NCBI GenBank assembly: GCA_021824565.1
Contig: JAKAKL010000073.1
Location: 1 to 64,000 of the forward strand
Origin: Bacteroidota bacterium
GTDB taxonomy: Bacteria > Bacteroidota > Ignavibacteria > Ignavibacteriales > Ignavibacteriaceae
Direction: 5' to 3'
DNA: 64,000 bases
Of the stretch, positions 45,219 through 53,670 are shown in pieces (within the stretch, counting starts at the first letter, position 1; each line of letters begins with the position of its first letter). The notes beneath the pieces were generated by a model. The model had not been told where the DNA came from and did no database searches. It worked only from the letters and a program-made list of their open reading frames with translations. A program made the translations under genes and the position numbers.

Positions 45219-45869
45219 TTAATTCTTTAGCTTGATTTGATCCTCTTCGTCATACCCGACTACTAAATCAAAATGTACCGAAAAGTTATCGTGCGCTCTT
45301 ATTAATCCCCAGAGATGATTTGGCGGTTCTATGCCGTAATCCTTCATTGATAAAGCCTTATTTCCTGTAAGCCTAAAATCTCCGCCGCGCAATCTTTTAA
45401 CTTTTACAAGTATATCAACTGTCTTGGTTACACCCGCAATTGTAAGATCGCCTGTGGTCATCAGATCAGACCAGCCGGCAGAATCCTTGTCAACAATGTG
45501 AGCTTCTATCAGACTATAATGAATGGAAGGATATTTATCGGCTTTCATTGCATTATACATATCCTGATTCATGGCGTCCATCCCGCAATTCAGACTGCGA
45601 GCTAAGATAGTTACGTCAACTTCATCGTCTGTTTGCGGTGATTCATCATTCTCCTTCAGCTTCTCTTCAAGGTTCACCGTAGAATGCAGAAATGCAAAGC
45701 CCTTAATTAATGTTGCCCTGCAGTTAAAATCATTAAGTGTAGATGTGCCTTCAATCCACAGTTTGCTTCCAGGTTTAGTAACATATTTTCTGCTGTCCCT
45801 TTGCTGGGGAAAAATTGTAGCGCCAAAAAAAGCAAGAATGAAAATTAAATAAAATTTTCTCACTATCAC
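45219..45869 (-). CDS. YceI-family periplasmic protein
   Basis: 216 aa. Signal peptide (about 1-21) then a YceI-type lipocalin-like barrel: SKLWIEGTSTLNDFNCRA (the typical W-x-x-x-G-x-S-T), MNQDMYNAMKADKYPSIHYSL, and TGDLTIAGVTKTVDI. YceI proteins bind long isoprenoids such as quinones or act as stress proteins. The start is GTG at 45869; a second GTG two codons in is equally possible. It lies next to the respiratory cytochrome block but is probably separately transcribed. Confidence 0.9.
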   Translation of the reverse strand: MIVRKFYLIFILAFFGATIFPQQRDSRKYVTKPGSKLWIEGTSTLNDFNCRATLIKGFAFLHSTVNLEEKLKENDESPQTDDEVDVTILARSLNCGMDAMNQDMYNAMKADKYPSIHYSLIEAHIVDKDSAGWSDLMTTGDLTIAGVTKTVDILVKVKRLRGGDFRLTGNKALSMKDYGIEPPNHLWGLIRAHDNFSVHFDLVVGYDEEDQIKLKN

Positions 45870-45989
45870 TTAAGTAAATTGTATCTAAAAAATGTTCTTT
45901 CAAAAATGATATTTAATATAATATTATTCGTACCAAATAATTTTACCATAAATCATATTCATTTTTAAAATAGGATAGAATAAGAAAAG

Positions 45990-46027
45990 GGCTTGGTAAT
46001 TGAACAGTAAGGAAATATCACCAAGCC
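45990..46027 (-). terminator. Possible terminator after the cytochrome operon
   Basis: Stem GGCTTGGT (45990-45997) / ACCAAGCC (46020-46027) with a 22-base loop, followed on the minus strand by CTTTTCTTATTC. It is 30 bases past the stop codon of the NapC-like gene. The long loop and interrupted T run make it a moderate candidate. Confidence 0.5.
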
Positions 46028-46056
46028 TACATAGGAGCTAGCTATGCAAAAAGATC

Positions 46057-47568
46057 TTATGGAATATAATCATTTTTCTGACGAGTGTGGCAATCGCTGC
46101 AAAGCATACTTTTCCATGACTTACCAATATTAACGGGGTGAATATAATCAACGCCTAACATCGACATCTCCGGCTTTTGATCCCCAATTTGCTGGGATAA
46201 AATAGTGTGGCAAGTATTGCAGTCATTTGAAATAACTTTTCCATCAGAGCTTACATGCTTTCCGTCGTGGCATCTAAAGCATCCGGGGGAATACATATGA
46301 CCTATATTATCCGGAAATTTTCTCCAGCTTACATTCATATATGGGAAATAATTTCTCGAATATATATCCTGTAGCTCCGAAATAGCTTTTTCAATTTTAT
46401 CCTTTTTGCTTGAATATATTTCAGGATAATCTCCTTGATAAAAATCTTCGACTTCCGCCTTTATACTGTCAAGCGCAATTTCTTTAGTTGTGTATCCTCT
46501 ATCTAAAACTTTAACCGATATACTTTTTATATAAGGCAGGCTTGCGTCAATCCATCCAGCTGCCATAACCTGGTTTACTGAAGTAGCCGGAGGATTATAC
46601 TTGTGAGTAGCTCTATTATGGCAATCAATGCAATCCATTGTCCTGTATTCGCCATTTTTTAATTCACCCTTTGTTACAGGTACGCTCGTGCTCCTGTATA
46701 TTGTCTCTTTACCAGTAATCATTGATTTAGCTTTGACCCAGGGAATAACTTGTCTTTCTCTATCAATTGCAAGATATGTTATCTGATTTGATATGTTCAT
46801 ATGCCAGTGAATCCCCGACGTAACCCCGGCTTCCTGGTTACCGCCGCCAATTTTAACAAGCATTGAAAGAATCATCCTTGTATTATTTTCATCTGACAGA
46901 TAATACGTGTTGGTAATTTCTTTTTTGCCATAAAAAACTCTTGGCCAGTGGCATTGCTCGCAAGTTTCTTTTGCAGGACGAAGGTTCTCAATCGGCGCTT
47001 CTATTGGTCTTGGAAATTTATTGAACAAAACAGAATAAACTTGATAGCTGCCCGATATTTTTGATTTGACGAACCAGCCGGCTCCAGGCCCAATATGACA
47101 TTTTACACATCCTACTCTTGAGTGAGACGAATATTTGTAAGCCGTGTATTCCGGCTCCATAACTTTATGACAGATAGTTCCGCAAAATGCATCTGATTCT
47201 GTATATTCATAAGCTTTAAAACTTCCGAAAGCTGTAAATGCAATTAAGATTATTGTTCCAATTGAAAATATAAAAAACGCTCTTTTATGTTTATCATCAT
47301 TTAAATCGATAACCGGCAATTTCTCTCTAAACTTTCCTTGCAGCTCACGCCTTCTTTCCCTGATTATTCCATAAGCGATGATCAAAAGTCCAAGTATCAA
47401 AAACCCGGGCAGTATTATGAATGTTAATATTCCCGCATAAGGCTTATTATCCGAGCTGAACGCTTCCAGGACGGTAAGAAATAATATTAAGCCGAAGCTT
47501 AATGAAGCAAGCGCCGCGCCTGCTATTGTTATCGGATTATAAAACGAAGATGGTAACCACTTTCTCAT
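46057..47568 (-). CDS. NapC/NirT-like membrane-anchored heptahaem cytochrome c
   Basis: 503 aa. There are three membrane helices (about 15-40, 48-68, 95-117), then seven haem-binding sites: one C-x3-CH (CGTICHKVM, the NapC/NrfH-like first haem with a following Met) and six C-x-x-CH (CVKCH, CEQCH, CIDCH, CFRCH, CNTCH, CSDCH). NapC/NirT family members take electrons from quinol and pass them to periplasmic haem proteins. It is the last gene of a four-gene cytochrome operon, 3 bases after the cytochrome b gene. Confidence 0.9.
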   Translation of the reverse strand: MRKWLPSSFYNPITIAGAALASLSFGLILFLTVLEAFSSDNKPYAGILTFIILPGFLILGLLIIAYGIIRERRRELQGKFREKLPVIDLNDDKHKRAFFIFSIGTIILIAFTAFGSFKAYEYTESDAFCGTICHKVMEPEYTAYKYSSHSRVGCVKCHIGPGAGWFVKSKISGSYQVYSVLFNKFPRPIEAPIENLRPAKETCEQCHWPRVFYGKKEITNTYYLSDENNTRMILSMLVKIGGGNQEAGVTSGIHWHMNISNQITYLAIDRERQVIPWVKAKSMITGKETIYRSTSVPVTKGELKNGEYRTMDCIDCHNRATHKYNPPATSVNQVMAAGWIDASLPYIKSISVKVLDRGYTTKEIALDSIKAEVEDFYQGDYPEIYSSKKDKIEKAISELQDIYSRNYFPYMNVSWRKFPDNIGHMYSPGCFRCHDGKHVSSDGKVISNDCNTCHTILSQQIGDQKPEMSMLGVDYIHPVNIGKSWKSMLCSDCHTRQKNDYIP

Positions 47569-47571
47569 AAC

Positions 47572-48486
47572 CTACCTATAAGCAAAAATCATAGCATAAA
47601 TAATCCAGACGATAATGCTGAAGCCGAGGCTTAAAGCGATCCAGCCGAAAACCTTTATGGCTCTTATTACAATCGTTGGATAAGGTTCAACAAGATATTT
47701 TTCAAGTTCGCCGGACTCAACAAGTTTTTTATATTCTGCGGGTCTATCGATTTTATATTCTTCAAGCGAAGTTCTACCCGAAAAGATTACTATGTCCATT
47801 GGGAATTTTTCCGGGCGAAGATGGGTGTTGAAGAAGTGAATTGTAAAGATAAAACCGGTTGCAAGCAAAGCCTCATCGCTGTGAATAATAGTTGCCACGT
47901 TTATGAACCAGCCAGGTAGAATGCTTGTCATAGTTTCAGGGAACCAGAGCGTCAAGCCGGTAGAACCAATTACAAATATTCCCCAGAATACCGCAAAGTA
48001 ATCAAACTTTTCCCAGTACGTCCATCTGTCGTATTGAGGACGCTCGCCCATTCCTAAGAACCACTTTAGAGTTCCGATAATATCTTTAACATCATTTCTG
48101 TTGAACATTATACTGTCTTTAGAAAAGATCAATCCTTTCCAGGTTTTCTTTTCTCTCATCTTCATCTTGAAAAGATCAAAAAGATGGGTGAGAAAAACAC
48201 TCACCATTACTACTGCAAAGAAACGGTGTATATATCCTGCGGACTCAAAGCCTCCGAAAAGATGAGAGAGAAATACTGCCCAGCCTGTGTAAGAGAACTT
48301 GAGCGTCATCCCGGTAAGCGCAAGACTGATGAAGCTTACTATCATCAAAATATGAAGTACGCGGTTTAATCGCGTAAACCTTTGGAACTGTAGTTTCTCT
48401 TTTTTAATTGTATGAAGTTCTATAGTCTTTTCTTCTTCTACAATTTTTTCTTCTTTTTGCATATCAATTGATTTTGATTCTTCCAT
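47572..48486 (-). CDS. Di-haem cytochrome b membrane subunit
   Basis: 304 aa. A charged N-terminus (KIVEEEKTIELHTIKKEK) precedes four or five membrane helices of the formate-dehydrogenase-gamma/Ni-hydrogenase cytochrome b type, with RFTRLNRVLHILMIVSF carrying a haem-ligand His and IHRFFAVVMV and AVFWGIFVIGSTG as further helices. It would bind b haems and quinol. It sits between the 19-haem cytochrome (16-base gap) and the NapC-like cytochrome (3-base gap), so it likely forms the quinol-oxidising subunit of the same complex. Confidence 0.9.
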   Translation of the reverse strand: MEESKSIDMQKEEKIVEEEKTIELHTIKKEKLQFQRFTRLNRVLHILMIVSFISLALTGMTLKFSYTGWAVFLSHLFGGFESAGYIHRFFAVVMVSVFLTHLFDLFKMKMREKKTWKGLIFSKDSIMFNRNDVKDIIGTLKWFLGMGERPQYDRWTYWEKFDYFAVFWGIFVIGSTGLTLWFPETMTSILPGWFINVATIIHSDEALLATGFIFTIHFFNTHLRPEKFPMDIVIFSGRTSLEEYKIDRPAEYKKLVESGELEKYLVEPYPTIVIRAIKVFGWIALSLGFSIIVWIIYAMIFAYR

Positions 48487-48502
48487 GATATTCCCGGATT
48501 TA

Positions 48503-50521
48503 TTATTCTAAATCCTCATCTTCATTTGATAACTTCTTCTTTAATTCTTTTCTATATTGAATAGAGCGCGGCAGCCATAACAAAGTATGTACTCCTGCAA
48601 TAAAGAAAGTTCCGACCAGAAGCCCCGTCATTCCCCAAAATGTCCAGAACATAATCGGGTATTTAACCGGCTCATGATGCGTGGCATGGGTAAAGTATCC
48701 GGCAAACTGTCTTGTAGCTCCTTCATGACACTTCTTGCAAGTCTGAACTTTATTCTGAAAGCTTAAATGTGAAGCCGGATTTTCAACCGGCAAAATATCA
48801 TGCGCGCCATGGCAGTCCCAGCATTTTGCCGTCTTGGCATAACCAAGCCGCGAGACCTGACCATGATAAGTGTCGAAATAAGATTCGGCATATTTCTGAT
48901 GACAGTTTCCGCAGATTTGCATAATCTCTAATCTAAATCCAGCAGCATCAGTTCTGGATATTTTATGGGCCGTATGACAATCGTTGCACACCGGAAGTTT
49001 CTTGTCGGTCTTCGTAATGAGCGGTGAGTGAACGCTGTTCTCAAGCTGTTTCTCTATTCCATAATGACATCTGCCGCACGTCGATGCAATGTTATTCCTG
49101 TTCACACTTGATGTTGGGTCCGAATGTGGAAGCTCACGATGGGCTGTATGACAATCTGTGCATGTTGCAGTTACTGTTAAGCCGCTTTTTAATAATCCTT
49201 TCCCGTGGATACTTTCAACATAGTTATGAATAATGTCGTGTTCCGTGCCAGTATATCTCACCGCTGCGGGCTCTCCATCTCTGTGGCATTTTGCGCAAAG
49301 TGTTGGAATGTTAGTATGGAATGTCGGCGATACCGGATTAGTATTTGCCAAAACATAATGAGAACCGTGGCATTCTACGCAAGTTGGCGCATTTGAATCT
49401 TTCTTTGCAAAAAGTTGTCCATGAATACTTTCACTGTATTGTTCACCTTCCTGTGCATGACAAATAGAACAATCTACTTTTGATGTAATACCGGTGCATG
49501 GTCTAAGCAAAGATGGATTTACAGTATTATGACATTGACTGCATGATACTTGTGAATGAATTGAATTCTGTAACCGCACAACATCTACAAACATCGAACG
49601 ACCGTCTGCGGATTTTAAATTTGTTCTTCCATGACAATTCAAGCAGTCCTGGTTGGCAACACTTTGCTCATAAAGTACTTTTTGAATCTTATGAGGCGGA
49701 TGGCAATCAATACAAACTGGTAGAACATGCGGCGTCTTTTCCCATAGCTTTCCTTGAATAATTTTTCTATGTACAATTTCAATTTCTGCATGACATTTCG
49801 TGCACGTCTTTGCAATATTCTGCCTTGCAATTGTAGACTGCGCATCTGTAGGCGGAAGAATTTTATGAGGAGAATGGCACGAAGCGCAGTTCGGCGCTAC
49901 TGCAAGACCTTTCTGAAGCAGCGCAACACCGTGCAAACTTTCCGAATAGTTTTCAAGAATATGGTTCTCCGGAATCTTTCTCTGTACCTGGACGGGAGCG
50001 CCTTCCCTGTGGCAGCTTCCACACAAAAAAGGTATTTTAATCGGTGCCACTGCCGATTGAGGATCCTTCACATTCTTTATATCATGAGAGCCGTGGCAGG
50101 TTTGACAACGCGGCGCCAAAGGATCTCCTTTAGCAATTCGCTTGCCGTGAATTCCTTCTGAGTAGTCAGTTTGAGAATTGCCATGGCATGAGCCGCACTG
50201 TGCAGGTGCTACATTTTTTTTATGCGGAAAGTCAGAACCGGCAAGATCGACATGGCAGTCAACGCATTGAACGTCGCTATGTACAGAAGTTTTAAGCTCT
50301 TTGCTGTTTACAAAAACAGAGATAGTTTTTCCGTTTTTCTTGCCGGTAAGAGTATTATCACTGTGGCACATCAAACAATCATCATTGCTTTGTGCCTGAA
50401 CAGCGGAATTTCCGTTCAGAATTAAAAAAATAAATAAGAGCAGCTTTGGAAACGATGAGAATATCGTTTTCCTAATTATTTTATAGCAACATCTGTAATT
50501 CATAAGCTGCCGCTCCCGCAT
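48503..50521 (-). CDS. 19-haem periplasmic cytochrome c with C-terminal membrane anchor
   Basis: 672 aa. The signal sequence ends about residue 43. I count 19 C-x-x-CH sites, from CLMCH (about 49) to CKKCH near the C-terminus, with many bis-His-type spacings. The last 60 residues form a single membrane helix (MFWTFWGMTGLLVGTFFIA) with a basic/acidic tail, so the protein hangs from the inner membrane. Its first 80 residues closely resemble the N-terminus of the 13-haem protein at 50524, showing a paralogous core. Likely an electron wire in the periplasm. Confidence 0.92.
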   Translation of the reverse strand: MRERQLMNYRCCYKIIRKTIFSSFPKLLLFIFLILNGNSAVQAQSNDDCLMCHSDNTLTGKKNGKTISVFVNSKELKTSVHSDVQCVDCHVDLAGSDFPHKKNVAPAQCGSCHGNSQTDYSEGIHGKRIAKGDPLAPRCQTCHGSHDIKNVKDPQSAVAPIKIPFLCGSCHREGAPVQVQRKIPENHILENYSESLHGVALLQKGLAVAPNCASCHSPHKILPPTDAQSTIARQNIAKTCTKCHAEIEIVHRKIIQGKLWEKTPHVLPVCIDCHPPHKIQKVLYEQSVANQDCLNCHGRTNLKSADGRSMFVDVVRLQNSIHSQVSCSQCHNTVNPSLLRPCTGITSKVDCSICHAQEGEQYSESIHGQLFAKKDSNAPTCVECHGSHYVLANTNPVSPTFHTNIPTLCAKCHRDGEPAAVRYTGTEHDIIHNYVESIHGKGLLKSGLTVTATCTDCHTAHRELPHSDPTSSVNRNNIASTCGRCHYGIEKQLENSVHSPLITKTDKKLPVCNDCHTAHKISRTDAAGFRLEIMQICGNCHQKYAESYFDTYHGQVSRLGYAKTAKCWDCHGAHDILPVENPASHLSFQNKVQTCKKCHEGATRQFAGYFTHATHHEPVKYPIMFWTFWGMTGLLVGTFFIAGVHTLLWLPRSIQYRKELKKKLSNEDEDLE

Positions 50522-50523
50522 TT

Positions 50524-52746
50524 CTATTTTCTTTTATTGTTATCATTTTTTGGATAAGGAGCTTCCGCTTCCTGCTTCTTAATTCTTTCAAGTTCCGCGG
50601 GGTGCTCTTCAGCCATTTCTTCTTCCGTAAGATGACCGCTTATCCACGAGGTGTTCATAGGATAAATTTCGGGATTAAAGATTACGAAATATAAATGCCA
50701 GATAATTATTGCAAGGGTTGCAAGCCATGCTTCATAGAAATGGATTGTGCGCGCAATGTCCCAGCCAAGTTTTGTAAAGATCCCGATAAATGTATTTTCA
50801 AACCACATAATCAATCCGGTTGCGGACATAACAATTGTACCCCAGATAAGCGCCCAGTACTCAGCTTTCTCTACATAGCTGAACCTATCGAGTTCAGGCT
50901 TTACTTTAGATAGTCCGAGATTGAACTTTGCAACGCCAATTGCATCATATAAATCTTGCCGCTTTGGAAGAAGATCCTTAATCAGCTGTCTTCCTCTTTC
51001 GGTAAACGAAATATAATAGATATGGTACAAGCCTGCGGCAATCATTACTACGGCAGCGATTCTGTGCAGATAGCTTCTATATGCAAACGCATTTTCACTT
51101 AGACTTCTTATATGAGATACCCACCATGAATCTGGATATTGAAGCATGAATCCGGTAATTACAAGAGTAATAAAGCTTAACGCAAACAAGATGTGCTGTA
51201 CTCTTTCGTTTACATTCATTCTTAAATAGAGTGAATGCCCGTAGATTTCGTTTCTAATTAATCCCTGCTGTTTTAATTTTTTAATTTTTGCTTTCTTAAA
51301 AAAATCAAGAATATTATGAAGGAACATCGCGCCTATGATCGAGATAATCATTATGATATAGAGAGAAGCAATCCAGTACAAAATCGGTTCAGACTTTTTA
51401 TCAGTCGTAGTGGAATGGATTTTCCCGATTGCAAATTTCTCGTTGGCACCAGGATGACATTTGCCGCAAGTCTTTACAAGATTATCTTTGTAAACACTGG
51501 ACCTTGGGTCGGTAGGCGGCAAAATATCATGCGTACCGTGACAGCTTGCGCAGTTAGCAACTGTAGTAGCTCCGCCCTGCAAGGCTAAGCCGTGATAGCT
51601 GTTTTTAAATGTGCTCCATCTGTTCGGGTTCAAACCATACTTTGCAGAAAGCCCCATAGAGCTGTGGCACTTAGAACAAATCTGCTGTGAAAGGTTCGCA
51701 TAAGAAGTTGGCGCGTTTGGATTGGTCGGCTTCATTATATTATGTTCGCCGTGGCAATCGGTACAAACCGGCGCATCTATGTGACCTTTTTGAAGAACAG
51801 CCACACCGTGAACGCTCTCTTTATATTGAGCGGCAATTTCTTTATGACATTGCCCGCATGTATTTGGTATATTAAATTTATTAACTGTTGAAGTCGGATC
51901 GCTTGCCGGTTTCATCTTATGAGCTGTGTGGCAGTTTACGCAGTTTGCAACTTTACCATTGCCTGCGCTCAGCATCTTTCCATGTATGCTATTTTCATAT
52001 GAAGCAATAAATCCGGCAGAAGGAGAAGTTCTTGCTCTTATCTGGGCATTGTCCAGATGGCATGAAAGACATAATTTTTCCTGGGCTAACTTAACTACCG
52101 CAGTATCCTTAACTGTAATAGACGTAATTTGATTCTTATGGCAAGTATAACAATTCGGCGATCCTTTGACTCCTTCTCTTAGACCGTTGGCATGCGCCGA
52201 GGTAATAAACTGAGCCTTCTCATTTTTATGGCAGTTTCCACAAGCTTCAACTAAATTAGTAACATAGAATTTTGAACCGGGAACTCTCGGCGAAACAACA
52301 TCATGAGTGCCGTGGCAATTCTTACAGTTAACATCTTCACCCTGACTCAATCCGTTAGCTTTCATCATTTGAGGATGGAAAGGATGTTTTACCGCCGCAT
52401 CTTTATGGCATGATTTGCAGTCTATCGGCTGAATATTTTTTTTATGAGGATCATTGTTAGGATCAAAACCGACATGGCATGAAATACATTGTAATTTCTG
52501 ATGTGGCGAATGAGCTAATACGTTTGTATCAACATACAAAGAAATTGTCTTGCCTTTCTTTGTCATTGTTAACGTGCTGTCGCTATGACAGGTTAAGCAG
52601 TCATCATTAGTTTGTGCATTTAGTTTTGTCGTTAACAAAAACAGGAAGGTTAATATAATTAAGATTGGGATACTGTTATTTAAGTATTTATTTTTTAGAT
52701 GTGACTTTCTTTCGTTACTTACCAGTTTAGGTTTGAAAACTAACAT
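50524..52746 (-). CDS. 13-haem cytochrome c fused to a cytochrome b domain
   Basis: 740 aa. A signal anchor (about 26-45) is followed by 13 C-x-x-CH sites, CLTCH to CGKCH. Near residue 435 a membrane helix begins a cytochrome b section of about five helices: VNERVQHILFALSFITLVITGFML (His ligand), RSYLHRIAAVVMIAAGLYHIYY and YWALIWGTIVMSATGLIMWF. The c/b fusion resembles Geobacter CbcL-type inner-membrane quinol oxidases, but this is by architecture only. Gap to the next gene is 2 bases, so the four cytochrome genes form one transcript. Confidence 0.92.
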   Translation of the reverse strand: MLVFKPKLVSNERKSHLKNKYLNNSIPILIILTFLFLLTTKLNAQTNDDCLTCHSDSTLTMTKKGKTISLYVDTNVLAHSPHQKLQCISCHVGFDPNNDPHKKNIQPIDCKSCHKDAAVKHPFHPQMMKANGLSQGEDVNCKNCHGTHDVVSPRVPGSKFYVTNLVEACGNCHKNEKAQFITSAHANGLREGVKGSPNCYTCHKNQITSITVKDTAVVKLAQEKLCLSCHLDNAQIRARTSPSAGFIASYENSIHGKMLSAGNGKVANCVNCHTAHKMKPASDPTSTVNKFNIPNTCGQCHKEIAAQYKESVHGVAVLQKGHIDAPVCTDCHGEHNIMKPTNPNAPTSYANLSQQICSKCHSSMGLSAKYGLNPNRWSTFKNSYHGLALQGGATTVANCASCHGTHDILPPTDPRSSVYKDNLVKTCGKCHPGANEKFAIGKIHSTTTDKKSEPILYWIASLYIIMIISIIGAMFLHNILDFFKKAKIKKLKQQGLIRNEIYGHSLYLRMNVNERVQHILFALSFITLVITGFMLQYPDSWWVSHIRSLSENAFAYRSYLHRIAAVVMIAAGLYHIYYISFTERGRQLIKDLLPKRQDLYDAIGVAKFNLGLSKVKPELDRFSYVEKAEYWALIWGTIVMSATGLIMWFENTFIGIFTKLGWDIARTIHFYEAWLATLAIIIWHLYFVIFNPEIYPMNTSWISGHLTEEEMAEEHPAELERIKKQEAEAPYPKNDNNKRK

Positions 52747-52798
52747 GACTGCCTACTTGTATTTTCTGTAATATGATTTTCCGTAATTGAACTGAAGA

Positions 52799-52873
52799 TT
52801 AAATCGTGTATGCAAATCCGAATAATGCAACAATTAAAACAACAAATAGCAAATACATAACTATATTTTTCAT
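52799..52873 (-). CDS. 24-residue single-helix membrane peptide
   Basis: The ORF is ATG to TAA, 25 codons: MKNIVMYLLFVVLIVALFGF then AYTI. It has one Lys at the N-terminus and an uninterrupted hydrophobic helix, like known small inner-membrane peptides that stabilise oxidases or transporters. It lies 52 bases upstream of the 13-haem cytochrome gene on the same strand. The ribosome-binding site is weak (GAGATG). It is too short for standard gene callers. It could be a cytochrome-complex accessory subunit, or an artefact of a T-rich leader. Confidence 0.5.
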   Translation of the reverse strand: MKNIVMYLLFVVLIVALFGFAYTI

Positions 52874-52911
52874 TTTACATCTCTAATAATTCTATTGATT
52901 AAATCTTTTCT

Positions 52912-53421
52912 CTAATAATTATCGTCGTAATCATAAAGCAAAGTGTGATTCATATTTTGACTTCTCAACGCAAATCTTTCCAGAGCAGGTTTAATTACAA
53001 TTACCTGAACGCCGGATTTTTGAGAAACTCTATGCGCTATACTTTGTCCGACTTCTTCATAAACTTTATATTCTGCTGTTGAAGTCATTATTACCAAATC
53101 AAAATTTTCTTCTTCTGCATATTTGATAATTTCCTTAACCGGGTCGCCAAACTTTACAACTAATGAAACAGCATTTAGATCAATCTTGCTTTTATGAACA
53201 AGACTGCTCATCTGCTCAAGAATTTTAATATCTAAACTTTTTAACAATTCTTCCATGTCATCGCTTTCCCTTGGAATAGAATCGTAAGGATTACAGTCAA
53301 CGGCGTGCATTATGTGTATCTCGGCATTAAACGCTCTTCCGAGATTAGATGCGTGCTCTATTGCAGCAAGCAAATTCAAGGTCAAATCAGTCGGAACCAA
53401 AATCTTTTTTAATGTTTTCAT
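52912..53421 (-). CDS. Universal stress protein (UspA fold)
   Basis: 169 aa. ILVPTDLTLNLLAAIEHA is the N-terminal strand and helix, HIMHAVDCNPYDS follows, and the C-terminal GQSIAHRVSQKSGVQVIVIK resembles the usual G-S-V/T-A-x-R-V segment with the ATP-binding glycine loop degenerate. Probably a UspA-type dimer. It is upstream of, and on the same strand as, the small peptide and the cytochrome operon, with 38 bases between it and the peptide ORF. Confidence 0.9.
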   Translation of the reverse strand: MKTLKKILVPTDLTLNLLAAIEHASNLGRAFNAEIHIMHAVDCNPYDSIPRESDDMEELLKSLDIKILEQMSSLVHKSKIDLNAVSLVVKFGDPVKEIIKYAEEENFDLVIMTSTAEYKVYEEVGQSIAHRVSQKSGVQVIVIKPALERFALRSQNMNHTLLYDYDDNY

Positions 53422-53605
53422 ATTTTTTCCGCTTAGGGAAAGCTTTCTATTAAAAATTTGTATTTCATAAACAAAGAATATGCCGCTTATATTGCTTGTA
53501 AAAAGCTAAATGTTTGCTAAAAAACAACTATAGCATAAGCGAATGAGAATAGATTTTATTGATGTTCTCAGGATTGGGAATGTTTTTTTTGTAAAATGTA
53601 GAATT

Positions 53606-53629
53606 AAACAACAAAATTTAGTGTTGTTT
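53606..53629 (-). terminator. Possible terminator of the class V aminotransferase gene
   Basis: Stem AAACAACA (53606-53613) / TGTTGTTT (53622-53629), loop of 8 bases. It lies 42 bases past the stop codon; the T run that follows on the minus strand is short and not contiguous, so confidence is moderate. Confidence 0.45.
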
Positions 53630-53670
53630 GGTTTGAGATATGTGAAGAATATTTTTCTTTTGGTTAATAA

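Noticed and set aside
46044-46133. 29-codon plus-strand ORF with an AGGAG site, overlapping the 3' end of the NapC-like gene
   Set aside because: It lies antisense to the end of a strong coding region and its amino-acid pattern is unremarkable; chance is more likely, though it cannot be excluded.
49754-50161. 135-codon plus-strand ORF antisense to the 19-haem cytochrome
   Set aside because: Cys/Arg-rich shadow produced by the many CxxCH codons on the other strand.
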